Assembly (NCBI GenBank): GCA_016200005.1
Contig: JACQFP010000047.1
Span: 1 to 64,000 of the forward strand
DNA length: 64,000 nt
Direction: 5' to 3'
Origin: Verrucomicrobiota bacterium
GTDB lineage: Bacteria; Verrucomicrobiota; Verrucomicrobiia; Limisphaerales; PALSA-1396
Positions 16,181-24,568 of the stretch are shown in pieces (the first letter of the stretch is position 1; each line of letters starts with the position of its first letter). Below the pieces are notes generated by a model. The model saw only the letters and a program-made list of their open reading frames with translations, was not told where the DNA came from and ran no database searches. Both the position numbers and the translations under genes were made by a program.

Positions 16181-18250
16181 TCACTTCCTGACCGCAGTCG
16201 CCTTGATCAACGGCACGCCCTCTGGGAAGTGATTGGCGAAAAATTCTTTCATTGGGCCGGCATATTGCGCCACACGCAATGCGCCCCAGGTCGCTTGATC
16301 GCCAGTAGCGTAATAGAGATAAGTGTTGCCCTCGTACTCCAGGAGATCCACGTCTGAGTTATTGATGCCTTCGCCGTCACCCGCTTCGAGGATCGGATTG
16401 AACGGGCTGAGTTCCCAAGTGGCAAGGTCCTTGGAGCGCGCCAGAAATGAAACCCACCCGGTGTGGCCAGGGATGGCCGCGTGCAGATAGATCACGTAAT
16501 AATACGGCGCGAAGTAACGAATCACCGGACAAGCGCTGTATTCATTGTTCACCCCGGTGAAAACCAGACCTGGAATTTTCTCCCAGCGCGAGAGGTCGCC
16601 GGAGCGCGCGAACTTGAAACAAAACTGCACCGGTTTGTCCGACTCGTAGGCGATGAGATAGCCCCGGTCATCGCGGCAGACGGAGGCATTAAACAGATGT
16701 TCCTTTCCCTCCTGCGGAATCGCCAACTCGCGTTGCCAGTTCGTCAGGTTCGCCGAATGGAAACGATAGAGACTTTGGAACCAATCTCGGTCCGTGCCTT
16801 CGCTGGCAAAGACATTCAGTTCCGCGCCGTTCACGAACGCATTGGCAAACGAATGTCCTTCCCCGAACCGCGCCACTTCCCGGCCGGTCACGAGGTCTTG
16901 AATGTAAAGATACATGCTACGCTTGTAGGCGTCGGTGTTGACCTTGGTATCGTCTCGGTGGTTGAGCACCAGCAACGGGCGGGAATTAAAAATGACGGGC
17001 GAATTCTCCATCGCTTGGCCCATGGCGAAGGGCAGCTTCGTCAGTTTGGGCCGGCCGGAAGCGAACGGTGGCGCTGCCGGAAATCTTTCCGGGACAATTT
17101 CATTAAACATTTCCAAGGGCCAGAAGCGCAATCGCTCGAATCCGGCGGGCACGGGCTGACGATATTGCACGTAGGCGCGCACGTTGCCCTTCACCGAGAA
17201 ACCGACCTCGCCCTTGCCGGCGCCAAAAACCTTGTAACCCATCAAGGTGCAATCCACCAGATCGGTGTGCAGCAGTTTGCCATCGATGGTGCTGTAAATG
17301 ATCCCGGAGGAAGGCGTACCTTGAGGTTGTGAAAAGTTTAGCGAGATCAGCCGGCAACTCGCGAGCTTGACGCGCGTGTAACCGCTGAAGCCGGGATTGC
17401 CCGCTTGCAACGCATTGTCTACACCCACCAGCGTGCAATCTTCGAACGTGACATCGGGTAGAGAGGGCAGGGCGGGATTCTCCGCGCGAATGTAGGCTCC
17501 GGCGGCGTCGCCCCACCAGTCCAGACACCACAGTTTGCATCGACGGAAGACGATCGGCTCCTCGGCGCGTGCTGCGAAGTGCGCCACACCGCCGCCAAAC
17601 GCGCGTCCAATGCCGACGCTGTCTTCGACGATGACGGTGAACGGTTCGATCTTCGGCGGCAGGTCCCAAAACAAACCGGCGTCACTGCCGGTCGCATAAA
17701 TGCGGCGGACAATCCAGCGGTCCCAACCCACGCCGGAGAAATCCGGCGACGCGCGGAACGTGCTCCACCAATCCACGGACTTGAGCCCGGTTTCCTTCTG
17801 CGGATCGCCCGAGTCGAGGATCATGAAAGTTGGATTGCCCGTACCTGCCTTTGGATTCGTGCGCACCACCGCCAGCGGCGCGCCGGAGTCCACCACCACC
17901 CAGCCGTTGGTGTCGGAGCCGAAGCGTCCGTCCCAGTCACCCTCCAGAATGTTGTAGGCGTTCGGCGCTCCTTTGTGCGCGGGGTAGAGATTGGCTTCCG
18001 CGTAAATGTCGGGTCGGATGAGAATGCGATGGCCGCCCCGGTCATCCGGTAAAGCGAGGAGCGCAGCTTGAATGGTGTGAAAGCCTTTTTGCCAACTGCT
18101 GCCGTCGGAGTTGTCGCCGAGCTTGGAGACGTAAAAGGTGCGCCCCAGTCGGTTGGTTTGAGACGACCCCGGCGCGATTTCCGCAGCTCGCGTCGAACCA
18201 AACCACCCGAGCGTGGCGACCAACAGGGCGGGAACGAATCGCGCCAGCAA
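16181..18250 (-). CDS. Secreted beta-helix plus five-bladed-propeller glycosidase-like protein (GH43-like)
   Basis: The 689-residue protein has a signal peptide ending near residue 22. The first half (about 35-370) looks like a right-handed parallel beta-helix: an opening Thr-Phe-Tyr-Val-Ser followed by Asp-Gly-Ser-Ser-Trp, then many short Asn/Asp-rich turns. The second half (400-670) resembles a GH43-type five-bladed propeller, with Asn-Ser-Pro-Val, Arg-Ser-Gly-Asp-Leu-Ser-Arg-Trp-Glu, and Arg-Ser-Lys-Asp-Leu-Ala-Thr-Trp-Glu blade motifs. A polysaccharide-acting role is likely. The start is a TTG; the frame stays open further upstream without an ATG, so the true start is uncertain. It precedes the GH2 gene (54-nt gap) and probably shares its transcript. 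Confidence 0.78.
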   Translation of the reverse strand: MLARFVPALLVATLGWFGSTRAAEIAPGSSQTNRLGRTFYVSKLGDNSDGSSWQKGFHTIQAALLALPDDRGGHRILIRPDIYAEANLYPAHKGAPNAYNILEGDWDGRFGSDTNGWVVVDSGAPLAVVRTNPKAGTGNPTFMILDSGDPQKETGLKSVDWWSTFRASPDFSGVGWDRWIVRRIYATGSDAGLFWDLPPKIEPFTVIVEDSVGIGRAFGGGVAHFAARAEEPIVFRRCKLWCLDWWGDAAGAYIRAENPALPSLPDVTFEDCTLVGVDNALQAGNPGFSGYTRVKLASCRLISLNFSQPQGTPSSGIIYSTIDGKLLHTDLVDCTLMGYKVFGAGKGEVGFSVKGNVRAYVQYRQPVPAGFERLRFWPLEMFNEIVPERFPAAPPFASGRPKLTKLPFAMGQAMENSPVIFNSRPLLVLNHRDDTKVNTDAYKRSMYLYIQDLVTGREVARFGEGHSFANAFVNGAELNVFASEGTDRDWFQSLYRFHSANLTNWQRELAIPQEGKEHLFNASVCRDDRGYLIAYESDKPVQFCFKFARSGDLSRWEKIPGLVFTGVNNEYSACPVIRYFAPYYYVIYLHAAIPGHTGWVSFLARSKDLATWELSPFNPILEAGDGEGINNSDVDLLEYEGNTYLYYATGDQATWGALRVAQYAGPMKEFFANHFPEGVPLIKATAVRK

Positions 18251-18395
18251 GAACTGGCGGACGAATGCGTCGATTGAGGATTGCCACTGCGTAGTCAGAA
18301 TGTTGCGATGCTTTGAATTACGCTCCCACTGGTCAAGCCCTTTTTGTGATCACGATTCCTCACGCAAACCAACAATAAGACTCGGCACTCGCAGT

Positions 18396-19894
18396 TCAGC
18401 CAACCAACGAGACGCCATGAGGAGGATGATCACTTTGGAACGTGAGCGCCCCCGTCGGACATTGTTCCACACACTCTGCGGCGACCTTTTGAAGACCGGC
18501 CTGAATCTCGCCATTGAAAGGCGCGCTTACCTTTACATCAAAGCCGCGCCCGATAAACGTCAGCCCCAAAGGTTCAGCCGCCAGCTCCGTCAACTTCACA
18601 CAAATCCCGCACAGGATGCACTTGCCCGGTTCGAAGATGATGCCGCCGGGCTGGGTGTGTTGTTCGAACTTCTTCCGCTCCGCGCGGAAACGACTCGCGT
18701 CCGCGCCATAGACTTGCGCGTAATGTTGCAGCACGCAGTTGCCGCTCGATCGACAGTCGCAATGCAAACAACGCGAGGATTCCATCGCCGCTTCCTGTTT
18801 CGTGTGTCCGGCGCAGCGATCGCATGGTGACACGCTCGCACTTCCTTTTGCCGACAGGATAAACGCCTTCATCTCGCCCGGGTCGAGCCGGCCCATGATG
18901 CTTGAGAATGGCTTTTCCGGTCGGCGTGCGGATTGGCCGCTCAAAAAGCGATCCACGCACGCGGCTGCGGCGCGGCCTTCGGCCATCGCTTTCACCAGTT
19001 GCTTCTGCGCGCGCACAGCGCCGCCCGCGGCGAAAACATTCGGAATAGGCGTCAGACAAGAATTCGGGTCGGCCTTGAGCGATGTGCCGGCCATCGGCAA
19101 ATTCAGTTTGCTCGCGTCGTCCTTGGTAACCTCACCCACGGTGAGGAGTATGGCATCGAACCCGCGCGACAATCCTTCCAGCGTGACGTGATTTCCCAAC
19201 TCAACGCCCAGCTTGAAAGCGACTCCAAGCCGCGCGAGCAGAGTGAGCTCTGCGTCGAGCAGGCAAGGTAATAGGCCGCCGCCAAACCCGTCGGCCCGGC
19301 ACCAATGATGGCAATCGATTTTCCCGTGGTCGGTTTGCGCGGGGGCACGTGCGGTTCGGGTTGCTTGGAATCCTGATCCGTCGCGAACTTTTCCATGTCA
19401 CGAATGGCCGCCGGATCGTCCCAGTTGCCGCGACGGCAGCCCTGCTCGCAAGGATGATGACAAATCCGCCCCAGCACACCCGCCAGCGGCAGAGCTTGCC
19501 GCACCGTAGCAATGGCATCGTCCAGTTGACCTGCCTCGATTTGCCGGAGCATCACCGGAATGTTCAACATGAGCGGACACAGCCGATGACACGGTGAGAG
19601 GCAATCCCCCACATGATCGCTGAACAAAAGTTCCAGCGCCGTGCGCCGCGCTTCATGGACTTCTTCCGTCTCACTCTCAACCACCATGCCCGGTGCGACC
19701 TTGGTGCCACACGATGGCACGAGCTTGCCATTCAACTTCACGAGGCAAACCTGACAGGTGTTCAGCGGTCCGCATTTTTCGAGAAAGCACAGGGTCGGGA
19801 TGTCGATGGCCAGCTTGCGCGCTGCCGAGAGGACGCTTTCGCCGGGTGAAACCGCGACTGTGCAACCGTCTATCGTGATGGAGAATCGGTTCAT
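18396..19894 (-). pseudogene. Broken 2Fe-2S / GltD-like flavoprotein / 4Fe-4S electron-transfer subunit
   Basis: Reading starts at ATG 19894. The first part encodes a NuoG-like [2Fe-2S] domain (Cys-Gly-Pro-Leu-Asn-Thr-Cys-Gln-Val-Cys, then a fourth Cys), a GltD-type Cys-rich helical region and the FAD-binding Gly-Ala-Gly-Pro-Thr-Gly-Leu-Ala-Ala-Ala. Near 19263 the frame changes: the C-terminal part (18396 to about 19265) continues in another frame with Leu-Asp-Ala-Glu-Leu, an Ala-Ala-Gly-Gly NAD-domain motif and two [4Fe-4S] Cys clusters. Compared with GltD-like proteins, roughly 30-40 residues that contain the Pro-Gly-Gly-Met-Leu segment are missing. One deletion of a length not divisible by 3 explains both facts. 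It could also be an assembly error. Confidence 0.8.
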
Positions 19895-19902
19895 GGTGGC
19901 GT

Positions 19903-20038
19903 GAAATCCGAAATCCGAAATCCGAAATCCGAAAGAAGCGCGAAATCCGAAGCCCGAAACTTGCAATCCCGCAGCCATGTCCGTCGGATTTCGGCCATCT
20001 GATTTCTTTCGGATTTCGGATTTCGGTTCTTCGGATTT
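19903..20038. repeat. Heptamer GAAATCC tandem repeat with inverted second half
   Basis: Four exact tandem copies of GAAATCC (19903-19930) are followed by degenerate copies, and then by inverted copies of the same heptamer (CGGATTTCGGATTTCGG near 20010-20026). The whole block fills the gap between two electron-transfer genes and could fold into a long hairpin. Confidence 0.85.
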
Positions 20039-20039
20039 T

Positions 20040-22673
20040 TCATCTCACCTCCACCGCGTTGTGCGGACAGACCTGTCGGCAGGTGTCGCACCGCGTGCAT
20101 TTCGCGTCATCAATCACGTGCTGGGCATACGGTGTCATCGGAATCGCGTTCACCGGACAATTCTGAGCGCAGATAGTGCAGCCCGTGCAGTCGGTGTTGA
20201 TCATGTAATGAATGAGCGCGGTGCATTTGCGCGCTGGACAGCGCCCCGCGATGTGCGCTTCGTATTCGTCGCGGAAATAGCGGAGGGTCGTCAACACGGG
20301 ATTGGGCGCGGTTTTTCCGAGGCCGCACAGGCTGCCCGCACCGACCTGGACGGCCAGGCGCTCCAGTTCTTCGAGATGTTGCCGTGTTGCTTTGCCGGTG
20401 CACAGACGATCGAGGATATCGAGCATCCGCTTCGTGCCAATGCGGCAGAACGTGCACTTGCCGCACGACTGGTCCTGGGTGAACTGGAGGAAATACCTCG
20501 CGATGTCCACCATGCAGTTCGTGTCGTCGAGCACCACCAGACCGCCGCTGCCCATGATGGCGCCCACATCCCGCAACGATTCATAATCCACCGGCGTGTC
20601 CGCTAGTCGCGCGGGCACACAACCGCCACTCGGCCCGCCGATTTGCACCGCTTTGAAGCGATGTCCCTCGCCGGCACCGCCGCCAATCTCCTCGACGATC
20701 TCGCGGATGGTCGTGCCCATCGGAACTTCGATGAGTCCGCCGCGACGAATCTTTCCCGCCAACGCAAATACCTTTGTGCCTTTGCTCTTTGCCGTGCCGA
20801 TCGCCGCGAACTTCTCCGCGCCGTTGCGAATAATCCAAGGCACGAGCGCCAGCGTCTCAACGTTGTTGATGAGTGTGGGTTTGCTCCACAAACCTTTCTC
20901 CGCGGGAAACGGCGGTCGCAACTTCGGCATCCCGCGTTGACCCTCGACCGACGCAATCAGGGCCGTCTCCTCGCCGCAAACGAACGCGCCAGCGCCTTCA
21001 AAGACGGAGAGCTTCAAGGGAAAGTCGGGGAAGTCCCGCTCACCTTGACCCTCTCCCCCTCGGCGGGGGAGAGGAGACAGCCGTTGCCCGGCTTGTGGTT
21101 TCTCCTCAGTCGTCTGGCCGTCGTCGGTCACAGTTGCGCGGGAAGACAGAGGAAGATTCTCCCTCTCCCCTTCAGCAGGGGAGAGGGCCGGGGTGAGGGG
21201 ATCATTCGGAGTTGAATGTTGGATGTTGGATGTTGGATGTTCCTCATTCCTGAGCCATCCGCGCTTTTCCAATTCCGCAATCGCCGCGCGCACCCGTTTG
21301 ACCGCGAGTGGATACTCGTGACGAATGTAGAAAATACCTTCGTGCGCCCCGACCGCCACCGCCGCAATCGCCAGCCCTTCGATGACGCGGAACGGAAACG
21401 ATTCGAGAATCATCCGGTCCATGAACGCGCCCGGGTCGCCCTCGTCGCCATTGCAAATGACGTATTTCGATTCGCCCGGTTGCTGTGCGACCACGCGCCA
21501 CTTTTGCCCGCTAGGGAATCCCGCCCCGCCGCGCCCGCGCAAGCCGGATCGTTCGATCGTTGAGATGATTTCATCCTGTGAAAAAGCCGGGACAGTTTCA
21601 TGTTGCATATGCAACATAAACTTGTCCCGGTGTTGGAAGCCGGGAGTTGGCACTTTACCCAAACACTTTGCCAGCGCCGCAAATCCGTCGTGCGCGAGGT
21701 ACTCGTCAAGATCCAGTGGATCAAGTTTTCCGAAATGCTCCGTGGCGATGTGAACCTGCTTGTCGAGAAACGCGCGCACGTTCGGGTCACGTTTGCTCAT
21801 CGAGAAACGCTGGACGCCGCGCTGTTCACGCGAATCGTCGAGCAACAAACTGTCGAGCGCGCGAATCCAGACACGGGACGCGCGGCGCAGGAATCCGCGC
21901 GGTTTGAAATGCCGTTGCACCAGCGCGCGCGCTTGCGCCGCAGTGAGGTCCGCGTAAAATGTGCCGGGTTTCCCCGACTCAGCCACTTCGATCATGGGTG
22001 TGCGATGGCACATGCCCACGCAACCGACGCGCTTGACCACCACCTTGCCACCGCAAGCTGACGTGCTTTCGTTCAGGGCATGAAACAACTTGTCGCTGCC
22101 TTTCGCCATGCAACACGAACCCAGCCCGACGTGAATCTCCGCCACACTGCCATTGCGTTCGCGATGGGGAACTGCCTCCGTGGACGGGGTTGCGTTCGAC
22201 CCGGCCTGCAGCGCCAGGAATTCACGCATGGCTTCGGCCACGCTCTCGGCGCTGGTGTGACCCAACGTCGTCCCGCCCACTTTCACCACGGGCGCAAGGG
22301 TGCAGGTGCCGAGACAAGCTACCTGTTCGATTGTAAATTCACGATCGTTGTCCGTGTCTGCGCCGTCGGGAATGCGCAGATGCCGGCGCAGCGCGTCTTC
22401 GACGCGTTCCGCGCCTGAGACGTGACACGCCGTGCCGCGGCAGACGCGCACGATGTGTTTACCGGCGGGCTGCATCCGGAACATGTCGTAGAACGAAGCG
22501 ACGCCGGCAATGGCAGCGGGAGTGATCTCGGTCGCCGCACAAACGCGGCGCAGGGCCTCCTCCGGCAGATAGCCGTAATGCTCCTGCAACGCCTGCAGAA
22601 TCGGTATCACCGCCTCTGGCGTTCGTCCCACGCGCGTCACCACCTCGTCCGTAAATGTCAGTTCAACAGGCAT
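20040..22673 (-). CDS. Fused NuoE-NuoF-type NAD(P)-linked oxidoreductase subunit (HndA/HndC-like)
   Basis: The 877-residue protein joins parts usually encoded separately. Residues 1-150 are a NuoE-like thioredoxin-fold [2Fe-2S] domain (C78, C83, C120, C124). A second thioredoxin-like [2Fe-2S] domain has Cys187/188, C218 and C222. Residues of about 290-810 are NuoF-like, with Gly-Arg-Gly-Gly-Ala-Gly-Phe-Pro for NADH/FMN and Ser-Cys-Gly-Lys-Cys-x2-Cys for the N3-type [4Fe-4S] cluster. The last 55 residues hold two [4Fe-4S] ferredoxin motifs. Such proteins move electrons between NAD(P)H and Fe-S partners in complex I, hydrogenases or formate dehydrogenases. About 73 residues (near 475-547) are translated repeat DNA absent from the usual family, inserted in frame. 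Confidence 0.88.
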   Translation of the reverse strand: MPVELTFTDEVVTRVGRTPEAVIPILQALQEHYGYLPEEALRRVCAATEITPAAIAGVASFYDMFRMQPAGKHIVRVCRGTACHVSGAERVEDALRRHLRIPDGADTDNDREFTIEQVACLGTCTLAPVVKVGGTTLGHTSAESVAEAMREFLALQAGSNATPSTEAVPHRERNGSVAEIHVGLGSCCMAKGSDKLFHALNESTSACGGKVVVKRVGCVGMCHRTPMIEVAESGKPGTFYADLTAAQARALVQRHFKPRGFLRRASRVWIRALDSLLLDDSREQRGVQRFSMSKRDPNVRAFLDKQVHIATEHFGKLDPLDLDEYLAHDGFAALAKCLGKVPTPGFQHRDKFMLHMQHETVPAFSQDEIISTIERSGLRGRGGAGFPSGQKWRVVAQQPGESKYVICNGDEGDPGAFMDRMILESFPFRVIEGLAIAAVAVGAHEGIFYIRHEYPLAVKRVRAAIAELEKRGWLRNEEHPTSNIQHSTPNDPLTPALSPAEGERENLPLSSRATVTDDGQTTEEKPQAGQRLSPLPRRGGEGQGERDFPDFPLKLSVFEGAGAFVCGEETALIASVEGQRGMPKLRPPFPAEKGLWSKPTLINNVETLALVPWIIRNGAEKFAAIGTAKSKGTKVFALAGKIRRGGLIEVPMGTTIREIVEEIGGGAGEGHRFKAVQIGGPSGGCVPARLADTPVDYESLRDVGAIMGSGGLVVLDDTNCMVDIARYFLQFTQDQSCGKCTFCRIGTKRMLDILDRLCTGKATRQHLEELERLAVQVGAGSLCGLGKTAPNPVLTTLRYFRDEYEAHIAGRCPARKCTALIHYMINTDCTGCTICAQNCPVNAIPMTPYAQHVIDDAKCTRCDTCRQVCPHNAVEVR
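21033..21250. repeat. Composite inverted-repeat element inserted in frame within the NuoF coding region
   Basis: The outer ends CTCACCTTGACCCTCTCCCC (21039-21058) and GGGGAGAGGGCCGGGGTGAG (21179-21198) are imperfect inverted repeats (17 of 20). Two inner hairpins also form, CTCTCCCCC/GGGGGAGAG near 21051-21073 and CCCTCTCCCC/GGGGAGAGGG at 21161-21187. Three tandem ATGTTGG heptamers follow at about 21216-21240. The element keeps the reading frame open on the minus strand. Confidence 0.85.
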
Positions 22674-22677
22674 GAAT

Positions 22678-22712
22678 CAAAATCCGAAATCCGAAGTTCA
22701 AAATCCTAAATC
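22678..22712. repeat. Degenerate AAATCCG heptamer repeats before the NuoE-NuoF gene
   Basis: Repeats of the AAATCCG heptamer (the same unit as at 19903) occupy most of the 56-bp gap between the propeller gene and the NuoE-NuoF gene. Confidence 0.75.
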
Positions 22713-22729
22713 GGCATCAGGATTTATCC

Positions 22730-24565
22730 TCATTTCTTTTCTCCCAGGCACCACAGGTTTGTTTTTCCGCGCAAGAAGATGCGTCCCTTTGCAAACGCCG
22801 GGCTGGCCAGGAATTCATCTGCCAGCGTGCTGCGTGCGACCTCCTTGAACTGGCGCCCGGCTTCGACCACCACCGAGACGCCTTTTGTGCCAAGCACCAG
22901 CAACCGATCTCCCACGATACTCGGCGAGGATTGCACTTCCATTTCGAGGTCCTTCTCCCAAACTTTTTTGCCATCCTTCGCGTTGAAGCACATCAACACG
23001 CCACTGCTGGTCACGGTGAAAACCAATTCGCCATTGCTCGCCGGACTCGTGACATCGGGAATGTTGTCCTCAGCGGTCCAGACAATGTGCGACTTCGTAA
23101 CGTCGCCCGCGCCGTCGGGGCGAAGGGCGACGAGCTTCACCGACGGGTTGACGACGATGACGAGTCCGCCCGCGAAGATCGGCGAAGGCGTGACTTCGCC
23201 TTCCAGCAAATCCGCACGCCAGAGTTCGTTGCCGTCTGTCAGCGAATAGCTGATGACGTGCGGCAGCGCGAGGGTGATGATCTGCGTTTTTCCCGCCGCC
23301 TCAATGATGATGGGTGTCGCCCACGAGCCATGCGTCGGTTTGCTCCGTTCCCAAAGCGGACGTCCAGTGGTGCCATCGAACGCGAACAGTTTCGAGCCGC
23401 CGGGCGCGCCTTCGTCCTGATCTAGTTGCACAATAAGGTGGCCCGGCCAGATGGCTAGTGAGGTGGCGTGGCCGTACATGTTTTTGGGCACGCCGATGTT
23501 TTTTGACCAGACGGATGCGCCCTCGAGCGTGAACGCAGCGAGGTCGCCGTTGGCAAAGATGGCGAACACGCGGCGACCGTCGCAGGCCATCGTGGGTGAG
23601 GCGTAGCCGGTCATCTCGGAAATTTCCGGTTGCTTCGCCGGTGTGCCGGGCACATTCGTGACGCCGCGCTGCCAAAGCATCTGCCCGCTTTGCGCATTGT
23701 AACACAAAACAAAGCGCGCAACCTCGTCACCACCCGAAAGAAAAACGCGATTGCCCCATACAATGGGCGATCCGTGGCCGCGGGCGGGGACGGATGATTT
23801 CCATGCAATGCCGGCGCCGAGTTTTTCGTCCCAGCTCACGGGCAGGTTGGTCTGGTCGGAGACACCGCCTGCGGCAGCTCCTCTGAATCGCGGCCAGTTG
23901 GCTTTGAATTCTGCGAGTGAAACACCGCCCCCAACAGCTTCATCGGGTGAGCCGCGCCCTAGCAATTTGTCCAGTTCAAGCTTTGATTCCGGCAACGGCG
24001 AACTCGTCGTGAATGCAAGTGTTGCCAGTCCGGCCACCACCACCGCACTTAAGACCGTCACCGACCAGCGCGAGCGGGTGGATACTTGCCGCGCTTGTGT
24101 CGCGGCGTCGATTTTCAACCTCGGCATCGGCGCCAGTGCCTGGAGTTTTGCGGTTTGTTTGGCCGCCAGCAACATCACTGCCATGCCGCCCACCAGCAAC
24201 CAGCCACCGGTGCGATTGAGCGAAAGCCGGCGCACGTAACGCTGGCGGAATTCCAGATCGAGCCGGCGAATATCCGTTTTAATCGTTTCATCGGCTGGTG
24301 CGGCGCGGAGTTTTTCCTTCAGCGCAAGTAGTTGTGGTGATTTCCACGGATCACGCTCGGCCGCGACGGAGTGTTGATAGAGCAGGTAACCGCAAACGAA
24401 TAGACAGAATACCGCCGCGATCCAGATTGTGCCAACAATGGGGCGAACAACGGCAGAGTTTGGAGTTTCGGCTTTAGCCGGTTCGGTGACCGCTGGCGAA
24501 CGTCCGACCTCCTGATGGCGGCACTCCAAATCGCCGGCGCTCGTTGGTTTCTGCATCGAGACCAT
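22730..24565 (-). CDS. Membrane-anchored PQQ-like beta-propeller protein
   Basis: The 611-residue protein has membrane segments at about residues 46-66, 122-137 and 168-188, then a propeller of PQQ-binding-like repeats (230-610) with blade motifs such as Trp-Pro-Arg-Phe-Arg-Gly, Gly-Gln-Met-Leu-Trp-Gln, Gly-Arg-Pro-Leu-Trp-Glu, Gly-Asn-Glu-Leu-Trp-Arg and Gly-Lys-Lys-Val-Trp-Glu. No quinone-dehydrogenase catalytic residues were recognised, so a scaffold or partner-binding role like BamB is as likely as enzyme activity. Its start is 3 nt from the stop of the NapH-like gene, indicating one operon. Confidence 0.85.
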   Translation of the reverse strand: MVSMQKPTSAGDLECRHQEVGRSPAVTEPAKAETPNSAVVRPIVGTIWIAAVFCLFVCGYLLYQHSVAAERDPWKSPQLLALKEKLRAAPADETIKTDIRRLDLEFRQRYVRRLSLNRTGGWLLVGGMAVMLLAAKQTAKLQALAPMPRLKIDAATQARQVSTRSRWSVTVLSAVVVAGLATLAFTTSSPLPESKLELDKLLGRGSPDEAVGGGVSLAEFKANWPRFRGAAAGGVSDQTNLPVSWDEKLGAGIAWKSSVPARGHGSPIVWGNRVFLSGGDEVARFVLCYNAQSGQMLWQRGVTNVPGTPAKQPEISEMTGYASPTMACDGRRVFAIFANGDLAAFTLEGASVWSKNIGVPKNMYGHATSLAIWPGHLIVQLDQDEGAPGGSKLFAFDGTTGRPLWERSKPTHGSWATPIIIEAAGKTQIITLALPHVISYSLTDGNELWRADLLEGEVTPSPIFAGGLVIVVNPSVKLVALRPDGAGDVTKSHIVWTAEDNIPDVTSPASNGELVFTVTSSGVLMCFNAKDGKKVWEKDLEMEVQSSPSIVGDRLLVLGTKGVSVVVEAGRQFKEVARSTLADEFLASPAFAKGRIFLRGKTNLWCLGEKK

Positions 24566-24568
24566 ACG

